This document shows positions 24,810 through 33,343 of a stretch of DNA of 64,000 nucleotides, one piece after another. The stretch covers positions 212,440-276,439 of the forward strand of contig NZ_SPHO01000007.1 of NCBI RefSeq assembly GCF_005845215.1, read 5' to 3'. The notes under the pieces are model-generated. The model was given only the letters and a program-made list of their open reading frames with translations, did no database searches and was not told the origin of the DNA. Positions within the stretch are counted from its first letter, which is position 1, and every line of letters begins with the position of its first letter. The stretch is from Clostridium sp. 1001271st1 H5 (lineage in GTDB: Bacteria; Bacillota; Clostridia; Lachnospirales; Lachnospiraceae). The translations under genes were made by a program, and so were the position numbers.

Positions 24810-25565
24810 TTATCGATTCTTTCTCTCCTTTACGGACAGACTGGAGGAGTCCTTAAGAAGCCCTGTCAGCTCCCCGTACTCCTCCTTCGTTATCTGGCGG
24901 TATGCGCCAGTCTTTAAATTGCCCAGGCGTATGTTCATGATGCGCACCCGCACCAGACGCTTTACCTGGCAGCCGCAGGCTTCACACATCCGCCGTATCT
25001 GCCGGTTCAGGCCCTGGGTAAGGATGATGGAAAATGTATTCCGCTCCACCTTCTTCACCTGACAGGGCCTGGTCATCTGGTCCAGTTCAGGCAGTCTGAC
25101 GCCTTCTGCCATCTGTTCCAGAAAGCGTTCCGTCACCGGCTTATCTATGGTAACAATATACTCTTTCTCATGAGCATTTCCGCTTCTCATGATTTTATTC
25201 ACCAGGTCGCCCTGATTCGTCATGAGCAGGAGTCCCTCTGAATCCTTATCCAGCCTCCCCACAGGGTAAATACGCTCCGGATACTTCAAAAAGTCCACGA
25301 TGTTCTCCGCCCTGTCCTTGTCGGTCGTGGTGCACACAATGCCCTTTGGCTTATTCACTGCCAGAAGTACTGGTTTGGGCCTGTGGTTCCGGTCGCCCCG
25401 GACCACCTTTCCATTGCAGACCACCTTCTGGCCCGGTGTCACTTTCTGCCCCATGGAGGCGGGACGGTTGTCCACCAGCACCTTGCCGGCCTCAATCAGA
25501 CGGTCCGCCTCCCGTCTGGAACAGACTCCCATCTGACTCAGCCATTTATTTAAACGTTCTTCCAT
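24810..25565 (-). CDS. RsuA/RluB-F family rRNA pseudouridine synthase
   Basis: A 251-residue enzyme that makes pseudouridine in rRNA. An N-terminal S4 RNA-binding domain (residues 1-60, 'RLNKWLSQMGVCSRREADRLIEAG') is followed by the catalytic segment 'IYPVGRLDKDSEGLLLMTNQG', whose Asp is the nucleophile. 'LNRQIRRMCEACG' is the family C-terminal motif. Closest by motif to RluF/YmfC-type enzymes; the exact rRNA position is not decidable. It lies 13 bp before ligA. Confidence 0.88.
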   Translation of the reverse strand: MEERLNKWLSQMGVCSRREADRLIEAGKVLVDNRPASMGQKVTPGQKVVCNGKVVRGDRNHRPKPVLLAVNKPKGIVCTTTDKDRAENIVDFLKYPERIYPVGRLDKDSEGLLLMTNQGDLVNKIMRSGNAHEKEYIVTIDKPVTERFLEQMAEGVRLPELDQMTRPCQVKKVERNTFSIILTQGLNRQIRRMCEACGCQVKRLVRVRIMNIRLGNLKTGAYRQITKEEYGELTGLLKDSSSLSVKERKNR

Positions 25566-25610
25566 ATTTTCCCGCTTTCTTCTGATAATCCTGCAATCCC
25601 TGTGCTGTCC

Positions 25611-26666
25611 TTACTGCTTCTTAGCAGCCGGATGGGCTGCAATGAACATGGCATCGCCAAAGGAGAAGAAACGGTAACGCTCCTTCACAGCCTCCCTGTA
25701 GGCATCCAGTATATGCTCCCGGCCAGCCAGCGCACTGACCAGCATCACCAGGGTGGACTGAGGCAGGTGAAAATTAGTAATCAGGCCATCCAGTACCTTA
25801 AAGCGGTATCCCGGGTAAATGAATATCTCCGTCCAGCCTGTTCCTGCCTTAAGCACCCCATCCTCTGTGGAGGCAGATTCAACGGTTCTGCAGCTGGTAG
25901 TCCCCACACAGATAATCCTGCCTCCGGCAGCCTTTGTGTCGTTCACCTTTTTTGCCTCAGACTCCTCCACAACATAAAATTCAGAATGCATATGGTGGTC
26001 CTGGACATTCTCCACCTTGACAGGGCGGAATGTCCCCAATCCCACATGGAGCGTCACATGGGCAATCTTAACTCCCATACCTTCAATCTCAGCCAGAAGC
26101 TCCTGGGTAAAATGCAGACCTGCCGTGGGCGCTGCCGCAGACCCTTCGTGCCTGGCATACACGGTCTGGTAACGGTTCTTATCCTTCAGCTGGTGCGTAA
26201 TATACGGCGGCAAAGGCATCTGGCCCAGCTGGTCCAGTATTTCCTCAAAAATGCCCTTGTAATGGAACTGAATCAGACGATTCCCGTCATCCACGGTATC
26301 CACCACGGTTCCCGTCAGCAGACCCTCTCCAAATTCAATGACAGTCCCGGGTTTGGCCTTCTTGCCCGGACGCACCAGTGTCTCCCATATATCATTCTCC
26401 CTGCGTTTCAGCAGAAGTATCTCTATCTTGGCCCCTGTGTCCTTCTTCACTCCGAACAGCCGTGCCGGTATAACCTTTGTATCGTTAATCACCAGGCAGT
26501 CTCCCGGCCGTAAGTATTCCGTGATATCCTTAAATATCCTGTGCTGTATCTCCCCGGTTTCCCGGTCCAGCACCATCAGCCTTGAAGCGGAACGGTCCTC
26601 CAGCGGGTCCTGGGCTATCAGCTCCTCCGGCAGTTCATAATCAAAATCCTTTACATCCATGGTCAA
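25611..26666 (-). CDS. queA: tRNA preQ1 ribosyltransferase-isomerase
   Basis: A 351-residue enzyme transferring the ribosyl part of SAM to preQ1-modified tRNA to give epoxyqueuosine. The opening '[19 protein letters not shown]' and '[15 protein letters not shown]' are diagnostic for QueA, as is '[17 protein letters not shown]'. A TTG at 26666 is well spaced from GGAGG (six bases); the ATG at 26660 is the alternative. No tgt or other queuosine genes are in view. Confidence 0.94.
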   Translation of the reverse strand: MTMDVKDFDYELPEELIAQDPLEDRSASRLMVLDRETGEIQHRIFKDITEYLRPGDCLVINDTKVIPARLFGVKKDTGAKIEILLLKRRENDIWETLVRPGKKAKPGTVIEFGEGLLTGTVVDTVDDGNRLIQFHYKGIFEEILDQLGQMPLPPYITHQLKDKNRYQTVYARHEGSAAAPTAGLHFTQELLAEIEGMGVKIAHVTLHVGLGTFRPVKVENVQDHHMHSEFYVVEESEAKKVNDTKAAGGRIICVGTTSCRTVESASTEDGVLKAGTGWTEIFIYPGYRFKVLDGLITNFHLPQSTLVMLVSALAGREHILDAYREAVKERYRFFSFGDAMFIAAHPAAKKQ

Positions 26667-26681
26667 TCTTATCCTCCAAGA

Positions 26682-27719
26682 CTATTCTATCTTTACACTG
26701 GAACCGCCTGACGTACCGGGCTCAGTTCCCTGGCTTCCCTGGGTCTCTGTTCCTTCCTGTCCGGCCGGGACATTCTGTATTCCTTCTCCCTGGGAATTCT
26801 GGTCCGGGTCAGCGGCCGGCTCCTGGGAATTCTGGCCCGGGTCAGCGGCCGGCTCCTGGGATGGCTGTCCCCCCTCAGGGCTCTGTCCCCCTGCGCCTTC
26901 TTCCTCCAGAATGACCGTACTGTCCCCTGTCTCTTCCTCGGATGAATGGACCACTGCTCCGTTTCTCAAATCCTTATAAATTCCGGCAAGGACCGTGTCG
27001 CCCTCTATGGCCTGTCTCAGCCTCTCATTCACCTGGTTGGACAGCAGCTTCACATCCTCAGACTGGTTCTGCTTTGCCACATAATCCGCCTCATCACCCA
27101 CTACATTTTCACGGATAATGTAGTTTCCATTATCTTCCTTGACCACATAGCACCACATGAGCCCGGGCGCCAATGTCTCCACACGTCTGAACTTCACTTC
27201 GTAGGTGACATAGGCCACATAGGAATCCTCTGTAAGCCCTGGCTTGGTATAGCAGACAATATCCACATAATCCTCAATGTATACCGCCTCATTCTTCAGT
27301 TCTTCCTTCCGTTCATCCAGCCCGGTATCACTGCTCTTGCCGAATATCCGGTACAGCGTCTCAGCATCCTGGTCCACCTTTGCCTGAAAATACTCACTAA
27401 TCAGCTGGTTTACCTGGGGAATCTCGTCCTTTTTCAGCTCATACTGGGAAAAATCCGTAGTATACTGGTTATTGTCCGGCTCCACTCCCCCATCGTCCGG
27501 TGCAGCGGTGCTGTCGCTGTTTATATTGATATCCTCATCCGAGGAAAGCGACACGCCGGTTGACGCGGATGCCTCCTTATCCGACGGTTTCCTGTCCATC
27601 ACCAGTATGATTGCCACCAGCACCAGCACAATAACCAGCGGAATGGCCGCCATGCGCATATATTTTATCTTATCGTCCGCAGAACGTCTGCTGCCTGTCC
27701 TTCTTCTGTTTTGTCTCAT
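26682..27719 (-). CDS. Membrane-anchored protein of unknown function with repetitive acidic tail
   Basis: A 345-residue protein. A basic N-terminus precedes one membrane helix (about residues 27-45, 'AAIPLVIVLVLVAIILVM'), then a Ser/Asp-rich stalk and a folded extracytoplasmic domain of about 170 residues (NTF2/SnoaL-like pattern: 'YFQAKVDQDAETLYRIF ... RRVETLAPGLMWCYVV'). It ends in a low-complexity tail with near-perfect 11-residue repeats (QEPAADP.QNS). The repeat is also visible as 33-bp DNA units near 26800-26870. Function unknown; it lies just upstream of queA. Confidence 0.7.
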   Translation of the reverse strand: MRQNRRRTGSRRSADDKIKYMRMAAIPLVIVLVLVAIILVMDRKPSDKEASASTGVSLSSDEDININSDSTAAPDDGGVEPDNNQYTTDFSQYELKKDEIPQVNQLISEYFQAKVDQDAETLYRIFGKSSDTGLDERKEELKNEAVYIEDYVDIVCYTKPGLTEDSYVAYVTYEVKFRRVETLAPGLMWCYVVKEDNGNYIIRENVVGDEADYVAKQNQSEDVKLLSNQVNERLRQAIEGDTVLAGIYKDLRNGAVVHSSEEETGDSTVILEEEGAGGQSPEGGQPSQEPAADPGQNSQEPAADPDQNSQGEGIQNVPAGQEGTETQGSQGTEPGTSGGSSVKIE

Positions 27720-27820
27720 GATTCAGTCCTCCTGTCCCGACTGCGAAGCCCGGAGTATGTTAGTATACAAGTATCTCCGCTCTATTCTAGCAAAAAGCGG
27801 TTCAAATTGCAATCTGTACC

Positions 27821-27865
27821 AAAAAAATACCGCAGATAATCCAAAGCTGAAACAGATTATCTGCG
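27821..27865 (-). terminator. Intrinsic terminator upstream of the anchored-protein gene
   Basis: Perfect 10-base arms (CGCAGATAAT / ATTATCTGCG) with a 15-base loop are followed on the minus strand by GTATTTTTTTGG. It ends transcription arriving from the symporter gene 160 bp upstream. Confidence 0.8.
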
Positions 27866-28024
27866 ATATCCTTACAAGGGCATCCCGCCCCATCTTTTGA
27901 CCCATCCAGGAGAAACCGAGGAAAATAACCGCTGTATGCGCATCGTCAAACGTATAAGCCTCTCTTCAGTCTTTACGCAGTCATCGGCGAACGTCCTTTC
28001 ATTCTCAAGCATATGTACCATATT

Positions 28025-29398
28025 TTATTTGTCGCGGTTCTTAAGAATCCCTGTAACCACCCCCGTCAATGCGAACAGTGCAATGGCATTGGGAATAACC
28101 ATCAGCTGGTTGAACATATCAGATAATGACCATACCAAATCACTTTCCCCAATTGTTCCAAGGAAGATAAATACCAAAGCAACAAGCATGAATGGTTTCT
28201 GCGCTTTTTTTCCAAATAAGTAGGTTACATTAATCTTTGCAAATAAATTCCAGCCGAGAATGGTGGAAAATGCGAAGAAGAACAAACAAATCGCCACAAA
28301 AACAGCGCCGGCCTTATTACCGTATACAACGCCGAAAGCCACCTGGGCAAGGTTTGTATTTTTTAATGTCTCCGCGGCTTCTCCTGCATAACCATTTGCC
28401 AGAGGACCATTTCCTGCGTAAAGTGTAGAAATAATAACCAATGCATTCAGTGTGAGAACGATAAAGGTATCAATGAAAACACCGACCATTGCGACGCAGC
28501 CTTGTTCATGCGGATTTTTCACCAGCGCAAGGGCATGGGCGTGGGGGGTGGAGCCCATACCGGCTTCATTTGAAAACAGGCCTCTCTTTGCGCCCTGGCT
28601 GACAGCCGTCTTAATTGCTATACCGAATCCGCCGCCGATAATTGCCTGGGGCTGGAATGCATATTTGAAAATCAGGCCAAATGTTTCCGGAATATACTGT
28701 AACCGCATAGCGAGTACTCCCAAGCCGCCTAGCAGGAAAAATGCTGCCATAACCGGAACTAATTTTTCAGTAACGGAAGCAAGACGGTCCACGCCTCCCA
28801 TGAAGATAAATCCGCAAATAACAACGAGGAAGATACCTACAACCCAGGACGGAATCCCGAATGCCAGCTGGATTGTCGAGCCGATTGAGTTGGACTGCAC
28901 CATGCATCCAAAGAATCCAAGAGCAAGAATAATTGCGATTGAAAAAAAGCCTGCCAGGAATTTTCCAAAGCTGCCATGAAAGGCTGTCTGGATATAGTAC
29001 ACCGGTCCGCCCTGGATATTGCCTTCCGCATCTGTAATACGTGTCTTCTGCGCTAATGTTGCTTCTGCATAAATGGTTGCCATGCCCAGAAATGCAATAA
29101 TCCACATCCAGAAAATGGCTCCGGGTCCGCCCACAAGAATCGCACCGGCTGAACCAACAATATTTCCGGTGCCAACCTGTGCAGCGATTGCTGTTGCAAC
29201 CGCCTGAAATGAGCTCATTCCGCCTCCCTGAGAACCGCCGTGCAGTGAAAAACCGCCAAACAGCTGTTTCAGTCCTTTCCAGAGATACCTCTGGACACAT
29301 TTGGTTTTGATGGTATACCAAAGGCCCACAGCAACTAAAAGAAATACAAGAATGTAATCAGAAAGGTATGAATTAATTGTATCAACTATCCGTAGCAT
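28025..29398 (-). CDS. Sodium:amino acid (alanine/glycine) symporter, AGCS family
   Basis: A 457-residue polytopic transporter (about 11 helices). The diagnostic 'GNIVGSAGAILVGGPGAIFWMWI' and 'GLFSNEAGMGSTPHAHALA' segments identify the alanine or glycine:cation symporters. The ATG at 29398 has AAGGAGG well spaced. A longer in-frame extension to 29635 is rejected because it translates an insertion-sequence remnant. A promoter is found about 450 bp upstream, beyond the remnant. Alanine versus glycine specificity is not resolved. Confidence 0.9.
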   Translation of the reverse strand: MLRIVDTINSYLSDYILVFLLVAVGLWYTIKTKCVQRYLWKGLKQLFGGFSLHGGSQGGGMSSFQAVATAIAAQVGTGNIVGSAGAILVGGPGAIFWMWIIAFLGMATIYAEATLAQKTRITDAEGNIQGGPVYYIQTAFHGSFGKFLAGFFSIAIILALGFFGCMVQSNSIGSTIQLAFGIPSWVVGIFLVVICGFIFMGGVDRLASVTEKLVPVMAAFFLLGGLGVLAMRLQYIPETFGLIFKYAFQPQAIIGGGFGIAIKTAVSQGAKRGLFSNEAGMGSTPHAHALALVKNPHEQGCVAMVGVFIDTFIVLTLNALVIISTLYAGNGPLANGYAGEAAETLKNTNLAQVAFGVVYGNKAGAVFVAICLFFFAFSTILGWNLFAKINVTYLFGKKAQKPFMLVALVFIFLGTIGESDLVWSLSDMFNQLMVIPNAIALFALTGVVTGILKNRDK

Positions 29399-29562
29399 AT
29401 AATGTTTCCTCCTTAATATATAAGTGTAGGGTTTTGGTCCCCCACAGCCCGTCAGCCTATTATTTACAGCCCTTCGCTTTATATAGGTTGAACGTTCTTG
29501 CCGTACGTTTGCTTGATACCTCGTTGGATTAAGCGGCCGCGGGGAATGCTGGAATTGAAAGC

Positions 29563-29735
29563 TTATGCCACCTTTTCTGGTTTCCCATCCTCCTTCTGCT
29601 GAGACGTCATATAATTGATGGCTCTGTATAACCACTTTCTGTTATACCAGGATACTATATATTCAAAGACTTCTCTTCGGGCTTTCTTGAAGTTCTAGTA
29701 CGCATACAGTTAGATACACTCTTTTTTCAGGAAAC
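29563..29735 (-). pseudogene. IS3-family transposase C-terminal remnant
   Basis: The minus strand translates to LKKECI*LYAY*NFKKARREVFEYI, continuing as SWYNRKWLYRAINYMT and ending KPEKVA*. This is recognisable as the end of the IS150-group OrfB integrase (conserved E...WYN.R...YMT pattern) with two in-frame stops. Nothing of the upstream catalytic core is recognisable. It separates the AGCS promoter from its gene. Confidence 0.75.
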
Positions 29736-29843
29736 AATCCGAAGCCCCATCTTATTACTTTTTATTAACTGACTTTCGTATATATGCTATCCGAGTTAAA
29801 TATACAATTTTAAAAAACTTACCTTGTATTTCGCTTTAGTAAC

Positions 29844-29872
29844 AGTATACTCCTTAAAATTTCCAAAATCAA
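29844..29872 (-). promoter_or_regulatory. Probable promoter for the AGCS symporter
   Basis: TTGATT (29867-29872), a 17-base spacer and TATACT (29844-29849) on the minus strand. The leader to the symporter would be about 440 nt and would include the insertion-sequence remnant. Confidence 0.6.
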
Positions 29873-30041
29873 TTCCAAATCTCCGATTTAGCGTTAAGAT
29901 TGTGTGAAAATTTAAAAAAATAAACGTTTTTTTAACACTCTTTTCAGGACATCCATCTGCATTTTCATTGCTTGCCGCATCAAGGTTTACGACCGGCTCA
30001 GGAAAAACGGACATAACGGACCGGTTTGTTCCGGCGGATAA

Positions 30042-30085
30042 ACAGGAAATGCCGCAGAATCAAGCTTGGACCTGACTCTGCGGCA
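30042..30085 (-). terminator. Terminator downstream of tRNA-Arg
   Basis: Arms TGCCGCAGA / TCTGCGGCA with an 18-base loop lie about 30 bp past the tRNA 3' end, followed on the minus strand by TTTCCTGTTT. The weak U-tract lowers certainty. Confidence 0.55.
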
Positions 30086-30116
30086 TCCGCAAAAATAAAA
30101 AATATGCAATTTAAAA

Positions 30117-30188
30117 TGCGTCTGATAGGAATCGAACCTACGCACGCGGCTCCGGAGGCCACTGCTCTATCCACTGAGCTACAGACGC
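30117..30188 (-). tRNA. tRNA-Arg (anticodon CCG)
   Basis: A complete cloverleaf: acceptor GCGTCTG/CAGACGC, D-arm GCTC...GAGC, anticodon stem GTGGC/GCCGC around loop CTCCGGA (anticodon CCG), and T-arm GTAGG-TTCGATT-CCTAT. The 3' CCA is not encoded. Confidence 0.93.
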
Positions 30189-30235
30189 ATCCCCATTATG
30201 ATACACTATTTTCATTAAAACTTCAAGTCCTAATT

Positions 30236-30676
30236 TTACACTTTTATCCTTTTCTTCTTTCCCACCAGTTTAAACACGGAATCCATCAGGAACACCGCCA
30301 GGGCAATGGAGCCAGCAATCTGAAGGGTTTCCACAAGATAATACATGGATTCCTCCCTGCTGTTGCGGATAACATAGTACACGCTGTTATAGATGGATGT
30401 ACCGGGGACCAGGGGAAGGATTCCCGGCACCAGAAACACACTGACCGGAGCCCTGAAAATCCTGGCAAACAGATGTCCCATAAGGGCCACGGACAGACTG
30501 GAGAGAAATGCTCCGAGAATCATGGAGCCGGTTCCTGCCTTTACCAGCAGATACACCAGCCAGCACACTCCGCCGGTCAGCCCTGACCAGCCCAGGTATT
30601 TCCTGGGCATCTCCAGCACCAGCCCGAAGCTGAGCACCGCCATAAACGAACCTGCCACCTGAATCGCAGCTACCAT
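30236..30676 (-). CDS. ThrE-like exporter, C-terminal half (ThrE_2/DUF3815)
   Basis: A 146-residue membrane protein with four to five helices including 'FLVPGILPLVPGTSIYNSVYYV', the second-domain hallmark of threonine/serine exporters. It overlaps the larger subunit gene by 7 bases. In many Firmicutes the two domains of ThrE are separate proteins, so the pair should form one exporter. Confidence 0.85.
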   Translation of the reverse strand: MVAAIQVAGSFMAVLSFGLVLEMPRKYLGWSGLTGGVCWLVYLLVKAGTGSMILGAFLSSLSVALMGHLFARIFRAPVSVFLVPGILPLVPGTSIYNSVYYVIRNSREESMYYLVETLQIAGSIALAVFLMDSVFKLVGKKKRIKV

Positions 30677-31584
30677 ATTCCGCCTCCCCCTGTGAGCTGA
30701 TGGAACAGTGCCATGCCTGCACCCACTCCGGCCGCCACTGCAAGAGCAGTCACCACTGCCTCCAGCATCCTGGCTGCCCCTGAGGAATAATCCCCGTTCA
30801 GCGTATCCCTTACCGCTGTGGTAAAGATAACACCTGGCAGCAAGGGCATGATGGCGCTGATGATAACCACGTCATTACTGGCCCCGGTCAGAATCCACCG
30901 GTTCATGGCCAGGGCAGCAATCCCGATGGTAAATGCCCCCAGACCGTTAACGCAGAAATCATTGAATCCCAAGCCTGATATGGCATATACCACCAGTCCC
31001 AAAATCCCGCCGATTGCAGCAGCCCCCAGACAGTCCGCAGGACTCCCGCCAAGGACCACGCCGAAGAATACGGCGATAAACGCATAACTAAGGGCCTTTA
31101 ACTCCCTTTTATACTGGCAGCTATCCTTTATTTCCTCCAGCTCCCGGTATGCCTCCTTAGGACTCATGAGGCCGCCGCACAGCTTCCTGGACACCTCATT
31201 CACACGGTATATCCGGTTCAGGTTGGTAGAACGCGCCTCCACCCTTCGCACCAGGGTCAGCGCCTCCCTGTCAGGGCTGTCCAGGCTCACAAATATGCCT
31301 GTGCTGAATACCATGGTCTGTGCATTCCTGCCATGGCAGCACCCCAGTATATAATGTATGGTTCCCTCTATCCTGGCAATCTCGGCTCCGCTTATCAGCA
31401 TGATTTCCCCGGCCAGGACAGCGGTACTGGCTATCAGATGGTCCTCACTCCAATGATGTTCGTCCACTCGTCCCCATTCCTTTCTGAAACTATAATCGAG
31501 TATATCAGTCCCATGACCATCCGTCAATTTCATTTCTTGCCATTTTCCCGTCATTTCCCCACCATTCCCTCCCCCTGTAGTCAA
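30670..31584 (-). CDS. ThrE-like exporter, N-terminal half (ThrE/DUF1212)
   Basis: A 304-residue protein with a polar N-terminus of about 130 residues containing 'LAGEIMLISGAEIARIEGTI' and then five helices with 'IISAIMPLLPGVIFTTAVRDTLNGDYSSG', the DUF1212 motif. It is predicted to export threonine/serine or small peptides with the downstream half. The N-terminal ~35 residues may be overlong; internal ATG codons exist. Confidence 0.83.
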   Translation of the reverse strand: MTTGGGNGGEMTGKWQEMKLTDGHGTDILDYSFRKEWGRVDEHHWSEDHLIASTAVLAGEIMLISGAEIARIEGTIHYILGCCHGRNAQTMVFSTGIFVSLDSPDREALTLVRRVEARSTNLNRIYRVNEVSRKLCGGLMSPKEAYRELEEIKDSCQYKRELKALSYAFIAVFFGVVLGGSPADCLGAAAIGGILGLVVYAISGLGFNDFCVNGLGAFTIGIAALAMNRWILTGASNDVVIISAIMPLLPGVIFTTAVRDTLNGDYSSGAARMLEAVVTALAVAAGVGAGMALFHQLTGGGGIW

Positions 31585-31882
31585 TAAAACGACAATACCT
31601 ACTTAAAAACCCCGATAACATATAGTATTTTCCGCCTTGAACCGCTTTCCGGCAGCTTGGCAGCCCAAAAATCCCATTTTCATCTATTGACAAACATGTC
31701 CTTATGGATTAAGCTGGTATCAATTCATTTTATTTCTGATATTCACTTATATTTTTATATTCAGTTTATCCATCTTGTCATTATCCAAGGCGATTTCACC
31801 GGAAGTTTACCTTATTATCCAGTTCAGTAAGATATGGAACTGTTATTCAGTTTACATAAATAACATCAAAGGAGGTATACAT

Positions 31883-32636
31883 TTGGTATACGAACAATTT
31901 TTAACTGCTGTAAAAGAACGCATGGAAGCAGCCCTGGGAGACAGCTATAAGCTGGAGCTGCGCAAGGTCCCCAAAAACAATGGGCTCATTCTGGATGGAC
32001 TGTGCATCACCAGGGGAAATACCCATATCGCTCCTGCCATATACCTGAATCCCTGCTATGAACAGTACCGTGAGGGAAGGCCTTTAGACCATATTGCAGC
32101 AGAGCTTCTGGCTCTGTACCGTCAGAACGATACACCGCCTCCCCTGGATTATCAGATGCTGTCCGATTATGAGGGCATACGCTCTGATATTGCCTGCAAA
32201 CTAATACATGCTGCCTCCAACGAATCCATTCTGGCGGACGTCCCCCATATACTCTGGATGGACCTGGCGATTGTATTCTACCTCTGCATCCATGAGGATG
32301 ACACCGGCCTCATGACCGCCATGATTCACAACAGTCATCTGCGTATCTGGAACATTTCCCTGGAAGATTTAAAAAACTCAGCCCTTGCCAATTCTCCCAG
32401 GCTGTTTCCTCCTGTCATCTCCAGCATGGCATGTATCATCGAGGAGCTGAACCGCGAACTGAATCCCCATGTTCAGGAAACCGGGCCAAGGCCGGAAACT
32501 CCTGCCCCGTTTTACATACTCAGCAACCGTTCCGGCATCAACGGCGCTGCCTGCATCCTGTATAAGGATGTATTAAAAAACTTCGCAGACGGGGTGGAAA
32601 AGGATTTAATTATCCTTCCATCCAGCATCCACGAAG
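31883..32636 (+). CDS. DUF5688-like protein, exon 1 (interrupted by group II intron)
   Basis: First part (251 full codons plus one base) of a protein resembling the DUF5688 family common in Lachnospiraceae. The start is TTG at 31883 behind AAAGGAGG; no nearby ATG fits. The family begins with 'YEQFLTAVKERMEAAL' and alternates helical segments. The reading frame continues into the intron for a few codons and stops, but joining base 32636 to 35273 restores the frame and gives 311 residues. Function unknown. Confidence 0.78.
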
Positions 32637-33343
32637 GTGCGACCCGTTTCGCCGCATAAATGAACAAAAGGCGAGGGTTGCAACTAGTTTAACTAGTTGT
32701 AGCAACAACTTATTTTCTGAGAAGTAGAATGATTGGGTAACGCCATGAAATGCTTCCTTTGATACTCCGAATAGCGTCTTATAGTTGCACATTGTGAGGG
32801 GTTATAAGCTCGGTAAAGTCGGCTGAGAGCCACCCTAACGCGTGATGGCGAGGAACTACGAACCAGAGGTGGTCGAGTGGATGATAGGCCGGAAGTCTAT
32901 AAAATACCTATGACGAGAATGTTGTCTATACAAGGGCAACTGGCGAACTCTTGAAGAAAAGGGTCTAAAGAATGGAAATGCAGAAATGCATCGATGACGT
33001 GACGTCAGGTAAGTGTGGGTGAGTAAGACATTCGTTATGAAAGTCCATGTAGTGTTACAGGCACTAGCAAGCTTACAGGCTCAAAGAGAGCGTCTAAGGG
33101 TATATGAACAGATAGGAAAATAGGAACGGGGGAAGCTGACAACGAGTAGGAAGTGCAATTCCAATGAGGCGGTCTGTGGCAACACAGTTTATGTCAGTGA
33201 AAGTAGGGGCAATGTACCTGTGAAGCGGTGATAATAAGCCGTGGAGGGATAGCCCCAAGTCAAGTTAATTCATTAAAACTTAATATGGTAAAAAGTGTTT
33301 TGGGTTCGAGTATGACTAAGAGAAGAAATCTTCCTTTAAGGAG

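Noticed and set aside
29399..29560. Glycine riboswitch in the AGCS leader
   Set aside because: Such symporters are often glycine-controlled, but no tandem aptamer-like structure or terminator could be recognised.
28025..29635. N-terminally extended AGCS protein of 536 residues
   Set aside because: The extra ~80 codons translate the IS remnant and flanking DNA. A properly spaced AAGGAGG supports the start at 29398.
29796..30014. 72-codon minus-strand frame between the IS remnant and tRNA-Arg
   Set aside because: It overlaps the AGCS promoter, has atypical composition and no recognisable features; probably chance.
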